From Chitinophagales bacterium (GTDB taxonomy: Bacteria; Bacteroidota; Bacteroidia; Chitinophagales; UBA2359), in the NCBI GenBank assembly GCA_020629335.1, contig JAHDDN010000001.1, forward strand, positions 1 through 64,000: a stretch of DNA of 64,000 nt, written 5' to 3'. Position numbers and translations under genes: made by a program. Under the pieces are notes generated by a model. It was not told the origin of the DNA and made no database searches. It saw nothing but the letters and a program-made list of their open reading frames with translations. Shown here in pieces: positions 31,227 through 40,478 of this stretch (the stretch's first letter is position 1; each line of letters opens with the position of its first letter).

Positions 31227-33493
31227 TACTTACAATTACAAGTTCCTAAGTCAGAACCATTTAAAACATTTCCTAATCTATCCAAGTACTCCCAAACGCC
31301 ATCGCTGCCAATTCTGAAAATACTAGGCATATCATATTCACCGTCCCCAGTACTGTCATAACATAGTATAGATTCACTACCTGTATAAGTTACGCCCCTA
31401 TCACAAGCCTCCCATTCAGAAGGCGTACCAGAAGGTGTACCAATTTGCAAAGTTTCTTGGTTAACATAAATTACACTTATACTAACACCTTGAACAATTG
31501 TTATTTCAGTCCATTCTCTCTTTTCTGTATCAACTATACATTCTTCTGTTTGCGTAACATCAGGCTGGGGCGTACAATCTTCAGTATTTATAGGTTCTGA
31601 AAGTTCAGCATTACCTTGTGTAATATTATATTGAGTGCTACTTAAAATAACATTATTACAATCTTGCTCTGCAACTGTCAATATCAAATCACCCGTATTT
31701 ACTTCTGCATTACTTTCACTTGCACAGCCTTCTATTTGTATAATATCACTTTCACAATCTTCAATTATGCAGTCTTTTAAATTCCTAATTTCCTGATCTG
31801 TAAGCTGCTTAGTGCCATCATACCATCGAACTTCTTGCTTATCACAACTCACCCATTGACAAGCGCGACCTAAGCCGTTATTGTTCGTTGAACAGCTAAT
31901 AGTAACAGCCCTAATTTTACCGCTAAAACTGCCAGATGCTACACCTTCGTAAGATGTGGATGGTGTTGTACCAATAGGCTGCTGAAATCCTGTGGCTGTA
32001 AATACACTAACATTTCCGTCTTGGTCTGTTATATTCATTGTCGCCTCACCGCCATCAATCAAACAGTCATCTATGTAAGCAATTGAAGCCGTTAGCGTTC
32101 CGCTAGTTTCCCATTTTATTGTATTTGAATTATTGCTAAAACTTCCTTCTGTCGGGTCACCACTATTTAGACTATAGGCATAATCTGAATCACTCGAACC
32201 GTCACCATAACAAAGACAAAGGCTGGTGTAACTTCCACATGGACACGCCCCAACACTCCAATTGTTAGGTTCTGTTATTGTTCCAGTTTGGTCTTCATAA
32301 GTAGTAATTCTGTCACCTTGTGTATTTATGTTTGTTACTTGCCATCCAATAGAAAAAGTACCATCATCATTGATAATACAAATCTCTTTTTTCTCAATAT
32401 CTTCTAATAGAATAGTTGGTTCAGGAGGGTCTACAATAGTACCAGTTTCACAGTCTCCAATACCACCAATAGGAGTGTAAGGAACTAATGTGGCATCATT
32501 GGGGTCAACCTCAAAAACATCTGTTAAGACAGCACCATCGCCACAATCTGTGTATCGCACCGTTACGGGCTTGAAGTTCCCGTTTATATCTACTACACCT
32601 AAGTCGCACAAATCATCCCTAATAGTGAAATTGCAGCCGCTTTCAGGGATAGGGGGGAACTGTTCAGCGCAGCTAAAAAGGCATAAAGGCTTATCCGCTT
32701 CAGGAACGACTGTTGACGTATTTTGATAATATAAAGTTCCTTCTTGACCACAAGTTTTACACAAATCATAATAAAAGGTTTGCCCAACTTCAAACATAAA
32801 AGTCATCGGCACAGGACTAGCTAATTCAACACCATTTACAGCGACTAAATCCATTTGATTAATAGCAGGGCAAGTACTACAAGCACCTACGTTTAAATAC
32901 CTATATTTCATAGGCTCAATTTTCCCCCAAAGCTCCGATGCAGGAACTAATAACCCGTCTGGTGGCGTATAATTGCTTAGATTTGTAGAAGTAAAAGGAG
33001 GTGGGTTGAATCTTGTTTCTACGGTAAATCCAGCACTACATTTTTGCGTCATCAAATCTGTTATTAAATCATCCCACGCCTGCAATTGTGCCGTCCACCC
33101 TGTTTGTGGCGTTTGTACTATATCATAAACAGTGCCATCTGTAAAATAAACTCTAAGCGTATTTTCATTTGTAAAGCTTGTCCCTGTATTATCTACTAAA
33201 GAATAAAGTGTTTGTGATTTTACGCAGCTTTCAGAATCATTACAGTATCTACTATCTACCTCATTTGCTCCAACAACTTCATCGCCATTTTGGTCAACAA
33301 TTACAAAACCGTACTCTTCTACAATATCATAGGTATGAATTTTATAACCTTGCAAAGTATCAACTCCATCAGAGTAGCATACCTTCTCAATGTCGATAGG
33401 ATTGCCTTGTACTTTGCCTAAATCAAAATTGTTTTTTTGACCAAAACAGAACAAGCAAAAAAGAAAAGACAATATATAAATAAAGGACTTCAT
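31226..33493 (-). CDS. Exported Cys-rich beta protein (755 aa)
   Basis: Signal peptide SFIYILSFLFCLFCFGQ (cleavage near 19). It carries many Cys pairs (CSTCP, CKTCGQEG, CGSYTSLCLCYG, ending GTCNCK), suggesting disulphide-bonded extracellular domains. First gene of the exported-protein run, with a terminator-like hairpin just upstream. No enzyme motif seen. Confidence 0.65.
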   Translation of the reverse strand: MKSFIYILSFLFCLFCFGQKNNFDLGKVQGNPIDIEKVCYSDGVDTLQGYKIHTYDIVEEYGFVIVDQNGDEVVGANEVDSRYCNDSESCVKSQTLYSLVDNTGTSFTNENTLRVYFTDGTVYDIVQTPQTGWTAQLQAWDDLITDLMTQKCSAGFTVETRFNPPPFTSTNLSNYTPPDGLLVPASELWGKIEPMKYRYLNVGACSTCPAINQMDLVAVNGVELASPVPMTFMFEVGQTFYYDLCKTCGQEGTLYYQNTSTVVPEADKPLCLFSCAEQFPPIPESGCNFTIRDDLCDLGVVDINGNFKPVTVRYTDCGDGAVLTDVFEVDPNDATLVPYTPIGGIGDCETGTIVDPPEPTILLEDIEKKEICIINDDGTFSIGWQVTNINTQGDRITTYEDQTGTITEPNNWSVGACPCGSYTSLCLCYGDGSSDSDYAYSLNSGDPTEGSFSNNSNTIKWETSGTLTASIAYIDDCLIDGGEATMNITDQDGNVSVFTATGFQQPIGTTPSTSYEGVASGSFSGKIRAVTISCSTNNNGLGRACQWVSCDKQEVRWYDGTKQLTDQEIRNLKDCIIEDCESDIIQIEGCASESNAEVNTGDLILTVAEQDCNNVILSSTQYNITQGNAELSEPINTEDCTPQPDVTQTEECIVDTEKREWTEITIVQGVSISVIYVNQETLQIGTPSGTPSEWEACDRGVTYTGSESILCYDSTGDGEYDMPSIFRIGSDGVWEYLDRLGNVLNGSDLGTCNCK

Positions 33494-33511
33494 AGTTGTT
33501 TTTTAATAAAA

Positions 33512-33540
33512 AGCCCTAACTCTTTTTTAGGGTTAGGGCT
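33512..33540 (-). terminator. Terminator-like hairpin between structural and exported genes
   Basis: AGCCCTAAC pairs with GTTAGGGCT; read on -, the hairpin is followed by TTTTTATTAAAA. It would end or attenuate the tail transcript before the exported-protein cassette. Confidence 0.75.
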
Positions 33541-33573
33541 TAATAAAGTTGTCGTTATTCCCTTCTATGCCGA

Positions 33574-34047
33574 TTAAGGGTTTACTGCTGTTACGCACGC
33601 TCCAATGGCTACTGCTCCACCTTCTGGAATTACTACTTGAAAGTCAGCAGATAAAAGCAAATCACTGTCCCCATCACAATCAACATCTACGTGGTCAACA
33701 CCAAAAGGCTTTTTGCCGCCGAAAGGATTAACATTAACCACTTGACCGCCACAAGTAACATCTGCTACTGTTTGCGCTACTGTGATTGTTTCTACATCAG
33801 TGCCTTCATCGGTTACAGTTGTACCTTTTGAATAAGCCGCTACTGTTGCATTTTGCAAGTCCAATGTAGTGCCTGTTGGTGCTGTATATCCCAAGTCAGT
33901 AATCTTTGCTGAAATAGCAGTCAAAAGAGTGGCACGGTCAATTGTTACATCGCCACCGCCTACTGGTGCTGTATATTCTACCACAGAGCAAATACAAGGA
34001 TTTGCGCTAATTGAGGCTTGCCCTAAGCCAAAGTCAATTTTACCCAT
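33574..34047 (-). CDS. Small structural protein, tail or decoration candidate (157 aa)
   Basis: Gly/Thr/Val/Asp-rich, cysteine-containing beta protein (PVGGGDVTIDRATLLTAISA), with no signal peptide. Position and composition suggest a virion component, possibly a tail-tube or decoration protein expressed at high level. Not recognised at family level. Confidence 0.5.
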   Translation of the reverse strand: MGKIDFGLGQASISANPCICSVVEYTAPVGGGDVTIDRATLLTAISAKITDLGYTAPTGTTLDLQNATVAAYSKGTTVTDEGTDVETITVAQTVADVTCGGQVVNVNPFGGKKPFGVDHVDVDCDGDSDLLLSADFQVVIPEGGAVAIGACVTAVNP

Positions 34048-34088
34048 TGTTAAAATCTAATTTTTATTAATTAATGTGTTATTGTTGT

Positions 34089-34781
34089 CTAAATTGGTTT
34101 TTTAAATGTCACGCCAACTACTGCTACATCACCGCTTGCTAATTGCAAACAAAAAGGAGCAACTGGATTGCCTTCTTGGCTACCACCATCTCCGCTATTT
34201 AGCTGTATCGTGCCACCATTATAAGTCCAATCAACACCACTTGCAGTCTTTCTAATTGCGTAATCTATCTCTATTATATCAGCAGTAGCGTCTATTGGGG
34301 TGTTGTCTTGATAAACAGCCCCTGCTGCAATAGCTTGATTAAGTATAAAAGCGTTATCTATCTTTTCACTACTTGCAAAAGTATCTGTATAGCTTCCACA
34401 AATAACCTCTACTTGTTTTTCGCATTGAGTGAAAGCAGCGAAGTATTCTGACTCACTATAAACTGCTCCTGTTGTTTGGTCTTTGTAAGTAGTAACGCCA
34501 TCGTCTAAGCAAAGAAGTATAGGCACTTCGCAGCCGTCCGAAACTCTACACATTCTAAATATTGCTGTACCAAACTTTTGAACATCAAATTCTACATCAC
34601 TAAAGTCAAGAGGGTTAAAAAAGCAAGTATTTAAAGCAATAGCACAATCATCGCCTTCATCATTCGTGGCTATGCCTAGCAATCCATATAATACTAATGC
34701 CTTAAAGACAGCCATAGGATTCCGAGAAGTAAAGATTCTCTTAAAGTCCTCTTCACTAAACTTTTTAAAATTTTGTGCCAT
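34089..34781 (-). CDS. Putative tail structural protein (230 aa)
   Basis: Begins with a helical segment (FKKFSEEDFKRIF) and continues as a Cys-rich beta protein with ICGSYTDTFASSEK. It is expressed with the two genes on either side, all of virion-like composition. Specific role unknown. Confidence 0.5.
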   Translation of the reverse strand: MAQNFKKFSEEDFKRIFTSRNPMAVFKALVLYGLLGIATNDEGDDCAIALNTCFFNPLDFSDVEFDVQKFGTAIFRMCRVSDGCEVPILLCLDDGVTTYKDQTTGAVYSESEYFAAFTQCEKQVEVICGSYTDTFASSEKIDNAFILNQAIAAGAVYQDNTPIDATADIIEIDYAIRKTASGVDWTYNGGTIQLNSGDGGSQEGNPVAPFCLQLASGDVAVVGVTFKKPI

Positions 34782-34793
34782 TGCTAGTTTTTC

Positions 34794-35411
34794 TTAAACA
34801 ATTACTTTTTGATTCCCAGGAACGATTAACTGATAAGGGTCACCTGGATACTCTAAACATACAGGGTCTTGAATGTTATTCCAAGGTGTATCAAAACTCC
34901 ATACGTGTGTTGAGTCATCTTGAGCAAAAGTCATAGACACATTTGTAATCGTTGTCACATCTTCAACAATAAGCATCTGACAAGCTTCAGTAACTACAAT
35001 AATATATCCAGAAACACCCCCCAATTGAGCTTGTCTTAGAAACTCGTAGTTGCATTTGTTTTGGTCTAAAATCAACCAATTCATTAAATGCTCACGCTTA
35101 GTTACTTGTTCTTTATAGCCTAACTTTGCAGGCTCGGTAGTGTCTGTAGGTGCAGGCTTTGCACCGCAAGCAATTAACTCACGAATTACTGAAGGGTCGC
35201 CTTCTGTAGTATTATTAATCCTAGATTGTAAAATGGCGTAAATTTCTGCTGCTGTTGGAAGCTCACCCGTATCAGTATCACGCTCTGCAATAGGCTGACA
35301 ACTAAAAAATAATTTCGCTGCTGAACCGCTTAAAATCTTACGACAAAGAGGGTTATAATTAGCTGGTGGGATTGCACATTGTAATGCACAAGCTGTATTG
35401 TTATTTGACAT
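34794..35411 (-). CDS. Putative tail structural protein (205 aa)
   Basis: Contains CALQCAIPPANYNPLCRK at the N-terminus and a beta-rich C-terminal half (TNVSMTFAQDDSTHVWSFD). No signal peptide. Thirteen bases upstream of the next structural gene. Could be the tail tube or a tail-tip subunit. Confidence 0.5.
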   Translation of the reverse strand: MSNNNTACALQCAIPPANYNPLCRKILSGSAAKLFFSCQPIAERDTDTGELPTAAEIYAILQSRINNTTEGDPSVIRELIACGAKPAPTDTTEPAKLGYKEQVTKREHLMNWLILDQNKCNYEFLRQAQLGGVSGYIIVVTEACQMLIVEDVTTITNVSMTFAQDDSTHVWSFDTPWNNIQDPVCLEYPGDPYQLIVPGNQKVIV

Positions 35412-35512
35412 ATTTTGTGTTGTTGTTTTCCACTGTTAGAATAGTGGTTGTGTGTTTCTCTTTTAAATACAGTACAAAAAAACAACAAACGCAATACTTA
35501 AATTAGGGCATT

Positions 35513-35546
35513 AAAAAACCCCGTTATCATAAAATTGATAACAGGG
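35513..35546 (-). terminator. Terminator after the Fn3-protein/48-aa operon
   Basis: CGTTATCA pairs with TGATAAC, extended by CCC/GGG across one mismatch, with T6 on the minus strand. It separates the gene pair on the right from the 205-aa gene on the left. Confidence 0.75.
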
Positions 35547-35571
35547 CTGCACAGAAAATTTCACAAAGTTT

Positions 35572-35718
35572 TTACTTTGGCTTTTTAAAAAGGTTTTTTA
35601 TAAAATTCCAAATATCATAAAATAAATAGCTACCAGATGTTTCTGTCTTTCTATGTTTATTGATTTGAGCATCTAAAGCCTCTTTTTTCATTTCATTAAG
35701 TTTGTCATCGTTATCCAT
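35572..35718 (-). CDS. Small hypothetical protein (48 aa)
   Basis: Starts MDNDDKLNEMKKEALDAQ, with a charged N-terminal helix and a basic aromatic end (WNFIKNLFKKPK) that could lie on a membrane. Lies 28 bases after the 899-aa gene and just before a terminator, which supports it as a real final gene of that transcript. Confidence 0.5.
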   Translation of the reverse strand: MDNDDKLNEMKKEALDAQINKHRKTETSGSYLFYDIWNFIKNLFKKPK

Positions 35719-35746
35719 TATTGTATAATTTTATTAATTAATATTT

Positions 35747-38446
35747 TTAGCAGCAATCTATAGGTGTTAAGTTGTTAGTAATAAGACTGCCATTAGCCCA
35801 CTGATAAGTTTCTCCATTCAAAAGTATTTGTACAGAAAAACCGCCACCTGACGGCAATATCCTAATAAAGCCAGTATAGCTATTACCTTTGCACTCAATG
35901 GTAATTAAAGACTGCGACGTTGAAGCCGAGCAAATTGTATAAACTCCATTATCGTAAACTATAGAAGGACTGCCACCACCATCAATAATATTAATATAGC
36001 TAAAGTAATGAGCGTTTAATATATCAACACAGTAATTACTACCATCCTGATAGGGCGTCCCAACTTCTAAAGCTTGAGGTGCGCAATTAGCATCATTATT
36101 ATTTTTATTAGCATTACAGCAAAGACTTGGTAAATCATTTGTAACATCTTCTACGCTTTTTGTGTCGTTAATGTCTAGTAAAAGAACCTGTGAAATATTT
36201 GGGAATGTTCCGAAAACTCCCAAATAAATAGGCTCACCGCCACAACTAACTTTCACAAAAGCTTCTACATTATCACTATCTATCTGACAGTATTTGTCAT
36301 TAGGCAAAAATACAGCATCAGATAAAGGAACATTTGCAGAAGCAAAGCAAACATCATCAAAGGCATCTATATTATTTAAAGTAAAACAAGTATCGGAAAT
36401 ACCACTATTGCCTTGATTGGTTTGGCTTCTGAATAAATCACTAAGTACTATTTGTGTATTAATACAAGGTGAACAAGGCACGCTATAAGGTGTTTGTAAA
36501 TAAGCGAAATCACTTTGACAGCCATTTTCACAGCAAGCATTTACCCTAAAATCATAAGCCGTATCACATTCAGGAACTATTATTTCTGCTCCTGTTGCAT
36601 CAGTTGGATTGTCTACCCATTCTATCCAAGTTGTCTCATTAAATTTCTTATACCAAACTTTATAATTTGAAAGAAATGTAACATTTGTAGGAGCATCCCA
36701 ATTTAATAAAACAGTACATCCTTCTAATGTGTAAATAAGGTCTGTAACAGCAACATTTAAAGGCACACCGCAACTAGAATCATTTAGTATGTTTATAGAA
36801 ATAGTATCTATACAGACCTTATCATCTAGCTTTAAAATGTAACCGCCACTAGATAAATTTGTAAATGTAAAACTGCCACCATTTAAGATACTTGGTGATG
36901 TGGCAATAACACCTCCTAAATTATCGCAAAGTATCAATTCTGTAGCTGTAGAATTAGAGCTATTTACATTAATTACCGTTAAGCTTCCATCATCATTACA
37001 AGTCACAGCCGTAGTTTGTATATCAGCCGAAATTCTACATTCAGTAGTTTGCTTTTCTATTAATATCTTTTCGCTTTCTGTAATCTTTTGTCCTGTACAT
37101 TTTCGCCAAAAATTAAACTCATAAAGTGTATTATCAGCAAGTCCTGTAATATTAATAGTGTTGCCTGTAAAATCCGTTTGATTTGTCCAATTTACAGTAC
37201 CTTTTAGCCTATATTCATAACAGTAAGTTCCAGATGTTTGAAGTTCAAATAAAATACCATTTTGCGACTCTGTACAATCAGTAATTACAGGTATAGGGCA
37301 TTCCCTTGTTTTAGTTGTTACTGTTATAGTCGTAGCTGGTGAATAAATAGTATTACCTTCAGCATTTAGACATAGAGACCTTATCCATATTTGGTAAGAA
37401 GTGCATTCGTTTAAACTTTCAAGGCTTAAAGATGTAGGCGTTGTAGTAGGAGAGTAGGAACTACTACCTACTATTAGGTATTCACTACCAATAGCATCTA
37501 CATCAGTTTGCTGTATATCAATATTAATAGTGCTTTCTGTACAGCTTCTAACGCTTAACAAAGGAGGTTTGCAGCTTTCAGTATCACAATCTTTATAAGG
37601 TAACTTTATTAAATCTTTAAGCCCGTTATTAGCATTTTTACAGCCTGTATTCTTATAGCACATCCCAGCATTAAAAGTAATATCTAACTGGTATAAACAT
37701 TCGCTACCAGCCGCCTGTGTTGCTACAGCTTGTATCTGCTTCATTGAGCATTTTAAGCCTGTTGATGTGGTTATGTTTACACAATCTTCACCCGCTATAA
37801 TTTGCCATAACTTAGCGTAAGTTACGTAATGCCATCTGTCACAAATTAAATATTGGTCTGGTAGATAATAGCTTTTAGTTGTAGTCGTGCTATCTTCATT
37901 CTCTATTAATTCGGCTATTGGTTCTGCTATCTGCTGGATTGGATTTGCCTTTTCTTGTAGGTAGAATCTTTGAACAAAGTTTTTAGATTCATAAGGAATA
38001 CAATTTTGATCTCTTTTGCTAAAAAATTCAACAGTATGCAAACAACATTCATCTTCTACTATTTCTATAGGGTCAAAAACATACTCGCAAGTCTCTGTCT
38101 CTCTAGTTATTTCATTTTCGTACTTTATGGTTACACACATATAATAATAACCACACTCTAAATCCAAATTAGCACCTAATCCAGTTCCACAAGCAACTCC
38201 ATCACTAGCATCTGTTATTAGATTTGCATTCTCTACAACTATATTGCCGTTTAAGTCTTTTATGTCAACTTGTAGTGATAAATTAACAGCACCTAAAGGG
38301 AATGTAAATACAAAAGGATGCCATTCGCCTTTTGGGTACGGCAAAAAGTATTTATTTGGTAAGTCTTCACATAAGTAATTCCTAAAATATTGTTCTTTTA
38401 CGTTTCTATAGTAGGGTATTACTTGAGGTGGTGATATATTAAGCAT
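35747..38446 (-). CDS. Large Fn3-containing virion/adhesion protein (899 aa)
   Basis: The N-terminal 270 residues contain Cys clusters and a virion-like domain (PYYRNVKEQYFRNYLCED at the start). From about 290 to 650 there are three or more fibronectin-III-like domains (for example 'LNECTSYQIWIRSLC', 'LADNTLYEFNFWRKC', 'CDTAYDFRVNACC'), and a C-terminal Cys-rich tip. No signal peptide, unlike the exported group to its left, so it is probably assembled into the tail as a tip or receptor-binding protein. Confidence 0.7.
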   Translation of the reverse strand: MLNISPPQVIPYYRNVKEQYFRNYLCEDLPNKYFLPYPKGEWHPFVFTFPLGAVNLSLQVDIKDLNGNIVVENANLITDASDGVACGTGLGANLDLECGYYYMCVTIKYENEITRETETCEYVFDPIEIVEDECCLHTVEFFSKRDQNCIPYESKNFVQRFYLQEKANPIQQIAEPIAELIENEDSTTTTKSYYLPDQYLICDRWHYVTYAKLWQIIAGEDCVNITTSTGLKCSMKQIQAVATQAAGSECLYQLDITFNAGMCYKNTGCKNANNGLKDLIKLPYKDCDTESCKPPLLSVRSCTESTINIDIQQTDVDAIGSEYLIVGSSSYSPTTTPTSLSLESLNECTSYQIWIRSLCLNAEGNTIYSPATTITVTTKTRECPIPVITDCTESQNGILFELQTSGTYCYEYRLKGTVNWTNQTDFTGNTINITGLADNTLYEFNFWRKCTGQKITESEKILIEKQTTECRISADIQTTAVTCNDDGSLTVINVNSSNSTATELILCDNLGGVIATSPSILNGGSFTFTNLSSGGYILKLDDKVCIDTISINILNDSSCGVPLNVAVTDLIYTLEGCTVLLNWDAPTNVTFLSNYKVWYKKFNETTWIEWVDNPTDATGAEIIVPECDTAYDFRVNACCENGCQSDFAYLQTPYSVPCSPCINTQIVLSDLFRSQTNQGNSGISDTCFTLNNIDAFDDVCFASANVPLSDAVFLPNDKYCQIDSDNVEAFVKVSCGGEPIYLGVFGTFPNISQVLLLDINDTKSVEDVTNDLPSLCCNANKNNNDANCAPQALEVGTPYQDGSNYCVDILNAHYFSYINIIDGGGSPSIVYDNGVYTICSASTSQSLITIECKGNSYTGFIRILPSGGGFSVQILLNGETYQWANGSLITNNLTPIDCC

Positions 38447-38466
38447 TGTTGTTTTTTACTTTTTCG

Positions 38467-38474
38467 CAAAGATA
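38467..38474 (-). promoter_or_regulatory. -7 promoter element (TATCTTTG on minus) for the Fn3 protein
   Basis: Exact TAnnTTTG box on the minus strand, about 20 bases before the ATG. It gives the left-hand tail block its own promoter, because the genes to the right are on the other strand. Confidence 0.65.
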
Positions 38475-38511
38475 TTTTTAAGGTTTTAGGGTATTTAGGG
38501 CATTGCAAAAT

Positions 38512-38519
38512 TATCTTTG
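38512..38519 (+). promoter_or_regulatory. -7 promoter element TATCTTTG upstream of the homing-endonuclease-like gene
   Basis: Exact match on +, about 84 bases before the ATG. A weaker second box TATCTTTA lies at 38571-38578, preceded by the 17-base motif TTTGTGTTATGTTTTTT (38541-38557), which also occurs at the XRE promoter. Confidence 0.55.
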
Positions 38520-38602
38520 CACACACAATTTTACATTAACTTTGTGTTATGTTTTTTGCCTAAAAAGTGTTATCTTTATAGGGCAACAAAGTGTGATTTA
38601 AG

Positions 38603-40405
38603 ATGAGTAGAAAGTTAACAAGGGAACAGTTTATTGAGAGGGCAAATGCTAAGCATGGTGTTGGGAGATTTGATTATTCAAGAGTGGTTTATATTAATAC
38701 AGACACTAAGGTTGAGATAGGATGCAATAAGTGTGGTGATTGGTTTTGGCAAACTCCATATTCACATGGAAACAAAGGGTGTAGTTGCTCTAATTGTTCT
38801 GGTAAGAAAAGATTGACTACTGATATATTTATAAAAAGAGCGACTAAAATTCATGGGTTAGGCTCATACGATTATTCTTATTCAATTTATTTGAGGAGCA
38901 AGAGTAAAGTTAAGATAAAATGTAATTCATGCAATATTACATTTGAACAATTGCCATGTGAACATTTAAAAGGTAAAGGGTGTAGGAAGTGTAGTGCAAA
39001 AAAAAGAGGAGAAAAACGAAAATTTACTACTGAAATATTTATTAAAAAAGCAATACAAAAACATGGGGGAAAGAAATATGGTTATGAGTTTGTGCAATAC
39101 GAAAATTCACACTCCTATGTGAAAATAAAATGTAATAAATGTAATTTAATATTCAAGCAAAAAGCTTGTGAACATTTACAAGGCAAAGGCTGTGCTGGTT
39201 GTGCTGGGAGAAAAAAGTTAACAACTCAAGAATTTATAGAAAGAGCACAAAAAATAAATGGAATTAAAAAATTTGATTACACAAAAGTAAAATATGTAAC
39301 TAGTAAAGATGAGGTGAAAATAAAATGCAATACTTGCAATTCGTTTTTCTTGCAAAGAGCAAGTACTCATTTAAAAGGAGGGGGGTGTGGCAATTGCTTA
39401 GTTAAAGAACCCTGGTCTAGAATAAAGCCTACTACAATCACCTTTATATACAAGGCAAAAAAGAAACATGGAGCATTAAAGTTTAACTATGAGCTAGTTA
39501 ATTATGTTGATTCTAAATGTAAAGTTACTATTATTTGTAACAAATGTTCTAGTTCTTTCAACACAACACCTAACAATCATTTGAAAGGATATGGTTGTCC
39601 AATATGTGCCAAGACCAAAAAACTTACTACAAAAGAATTTATAAAAAGGGCAATTAACAAGCATGGGGAAAACAAATATGATTATAGTAGAGTCGAATAT
39701 ATAAATAGTCATGTAAAAGTTGAAGTAAAATGCAACCAATGCAATCAGTATTTTAAGCAGTCTGCTGGAGCGCATTTATCAGGTCAAGGGTGTAAAACAT
39801 GTAGTTACGAGAGATTGAATAGATTTAAATTCTCAAATACATTAGACTTCATAAAAAAAGCTATCAAAGTTCATGGAAGAACCAATTTTAATTATTCTAA
39901 AGTAGTTTATGTAAAATCAAATATTAAGGTTAAAATTAAATGTAATGATTGCGAAAAGTATTTCCACCAATCACCAAGCGGTCATTTAAGTGGTAATGGC
40001 TGTCCTAATTGCAAATCTTCCAAGGGGGAAAGAAAGATATTTAATTATTTAGATTCTATCATATTCTTTGAAACACAAAAAACCTTTCCAAGATTAAAGT
40101 TGAAAAATAGGCTAAAGTGTGATTTCTATATACCATCATTAAAACTCATAATAGAATATGATGGAGAGCAACATTATAGAGTAGTAGAATCTTGGGGTGG
40201 TAAAAAGGCTTTTCAAGAAACCCAAAAGCGTGACGCAATAAAAAACAAATTCGCCAAAGACAATGGCTACCATCTATTAAGAATACCATATACACAATTC
40301 AATAACATTGAATCAATACTTGAATCTAAATTAAAAGAATTAGGTTGGAATCCAAATAACAAAAACCTAATAGGCAAGCAACTTAGTTTATTTGAAGCTG
40401 CTTAA
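38603..40405 (+). CDS. Homing-endonuclease-like protein: seven DUF723-type zinc repeats plus Vsr-like nuclease (600 aa)
   Basis: Residues 1-475 consist of seven repeats of about 66 aa, each of the form 'FIxRAxxxHG..xYDYSxVxY..S..KVxIxCNxC...F.Q....H..G.GCxxC', with a CxxC...GCxxC zinc knuckle (DUF723 type). The C-terminal about 120 residues are a Vsr/PD-(D/E)XK-like nuclease: KCDFYIPSLKLIIEYDGEQHY (D507, E518, D520) and a closing LLRIPY. Phage I-Bth0305I-type homing endonucleases combine such parts. The gene stands alone on + within the - strand tail region, fitting a selfish intergenic insertion. Confidence 0.8.
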   Translation: MSRKLTREQFIERANAKHGVGRFDYSRVVYINTDTKVEIGCNKCGDWFWQTPYSHGNKGCSCSNCSGKKRLTTDIFIKRATKIHGLGSYDYSYSIYLRSKSKVKIKCNSCNITFEQLPCEHLKGKGCRKCSAKKRGEKRKFTTEIFIKKAIQKHGGKKYGYEFVQYENSHSYVKIKCNKCNLIFKQKACEHLQGKGCAGCAGRKKLTTQEFIERAQKINGIKKFDYTKVKYVTSKDEVKIKCNTCNSFFLQRASTHLKGGGCGNCLVKEPWSRIKPTTITFIYKAKKKHGALKFNYELVNYVDSKCKVTIICNKCSSSFNTTPNNHLKGYGCPICAKTKKLTTKEFIKRAINKHGENKYDYSRVEYINSHVKVEVKCNQCNQYFKQSAGAHLSGQGCKTCSYERLNRFKFSNTLDFIKKAIKVHGRTNFNYSKVVYVKSNIKVKIKCNDCEKYFHQSPSGHLSGNGCPNCKSSKGERKIFNYLDSIIFFETQKTFPRLKLKNRLKCDFYIPSLKLIIEYDGEQHYRVVESWGGKKAFQETQKRDAIKNKFAKDNGYHLLRIPYTQFNNIESILESKLKELGWNPNNKNLIGKQLSLFEAA

Positions 40406-40478
40406 ATAGTAATAATAGGTAATACCCTAATGTGTAATACTATAAAGCTTAATATTTAGGTTATCAAACATAATAACA

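Noticed and set aside
25275..33493. Long antisense frames on + under the exported and tail genes
   Set aside because: They are Ser/Thr-biased shadow frames of beta-rich proteins, without starts in context, and broken where the real genes end.
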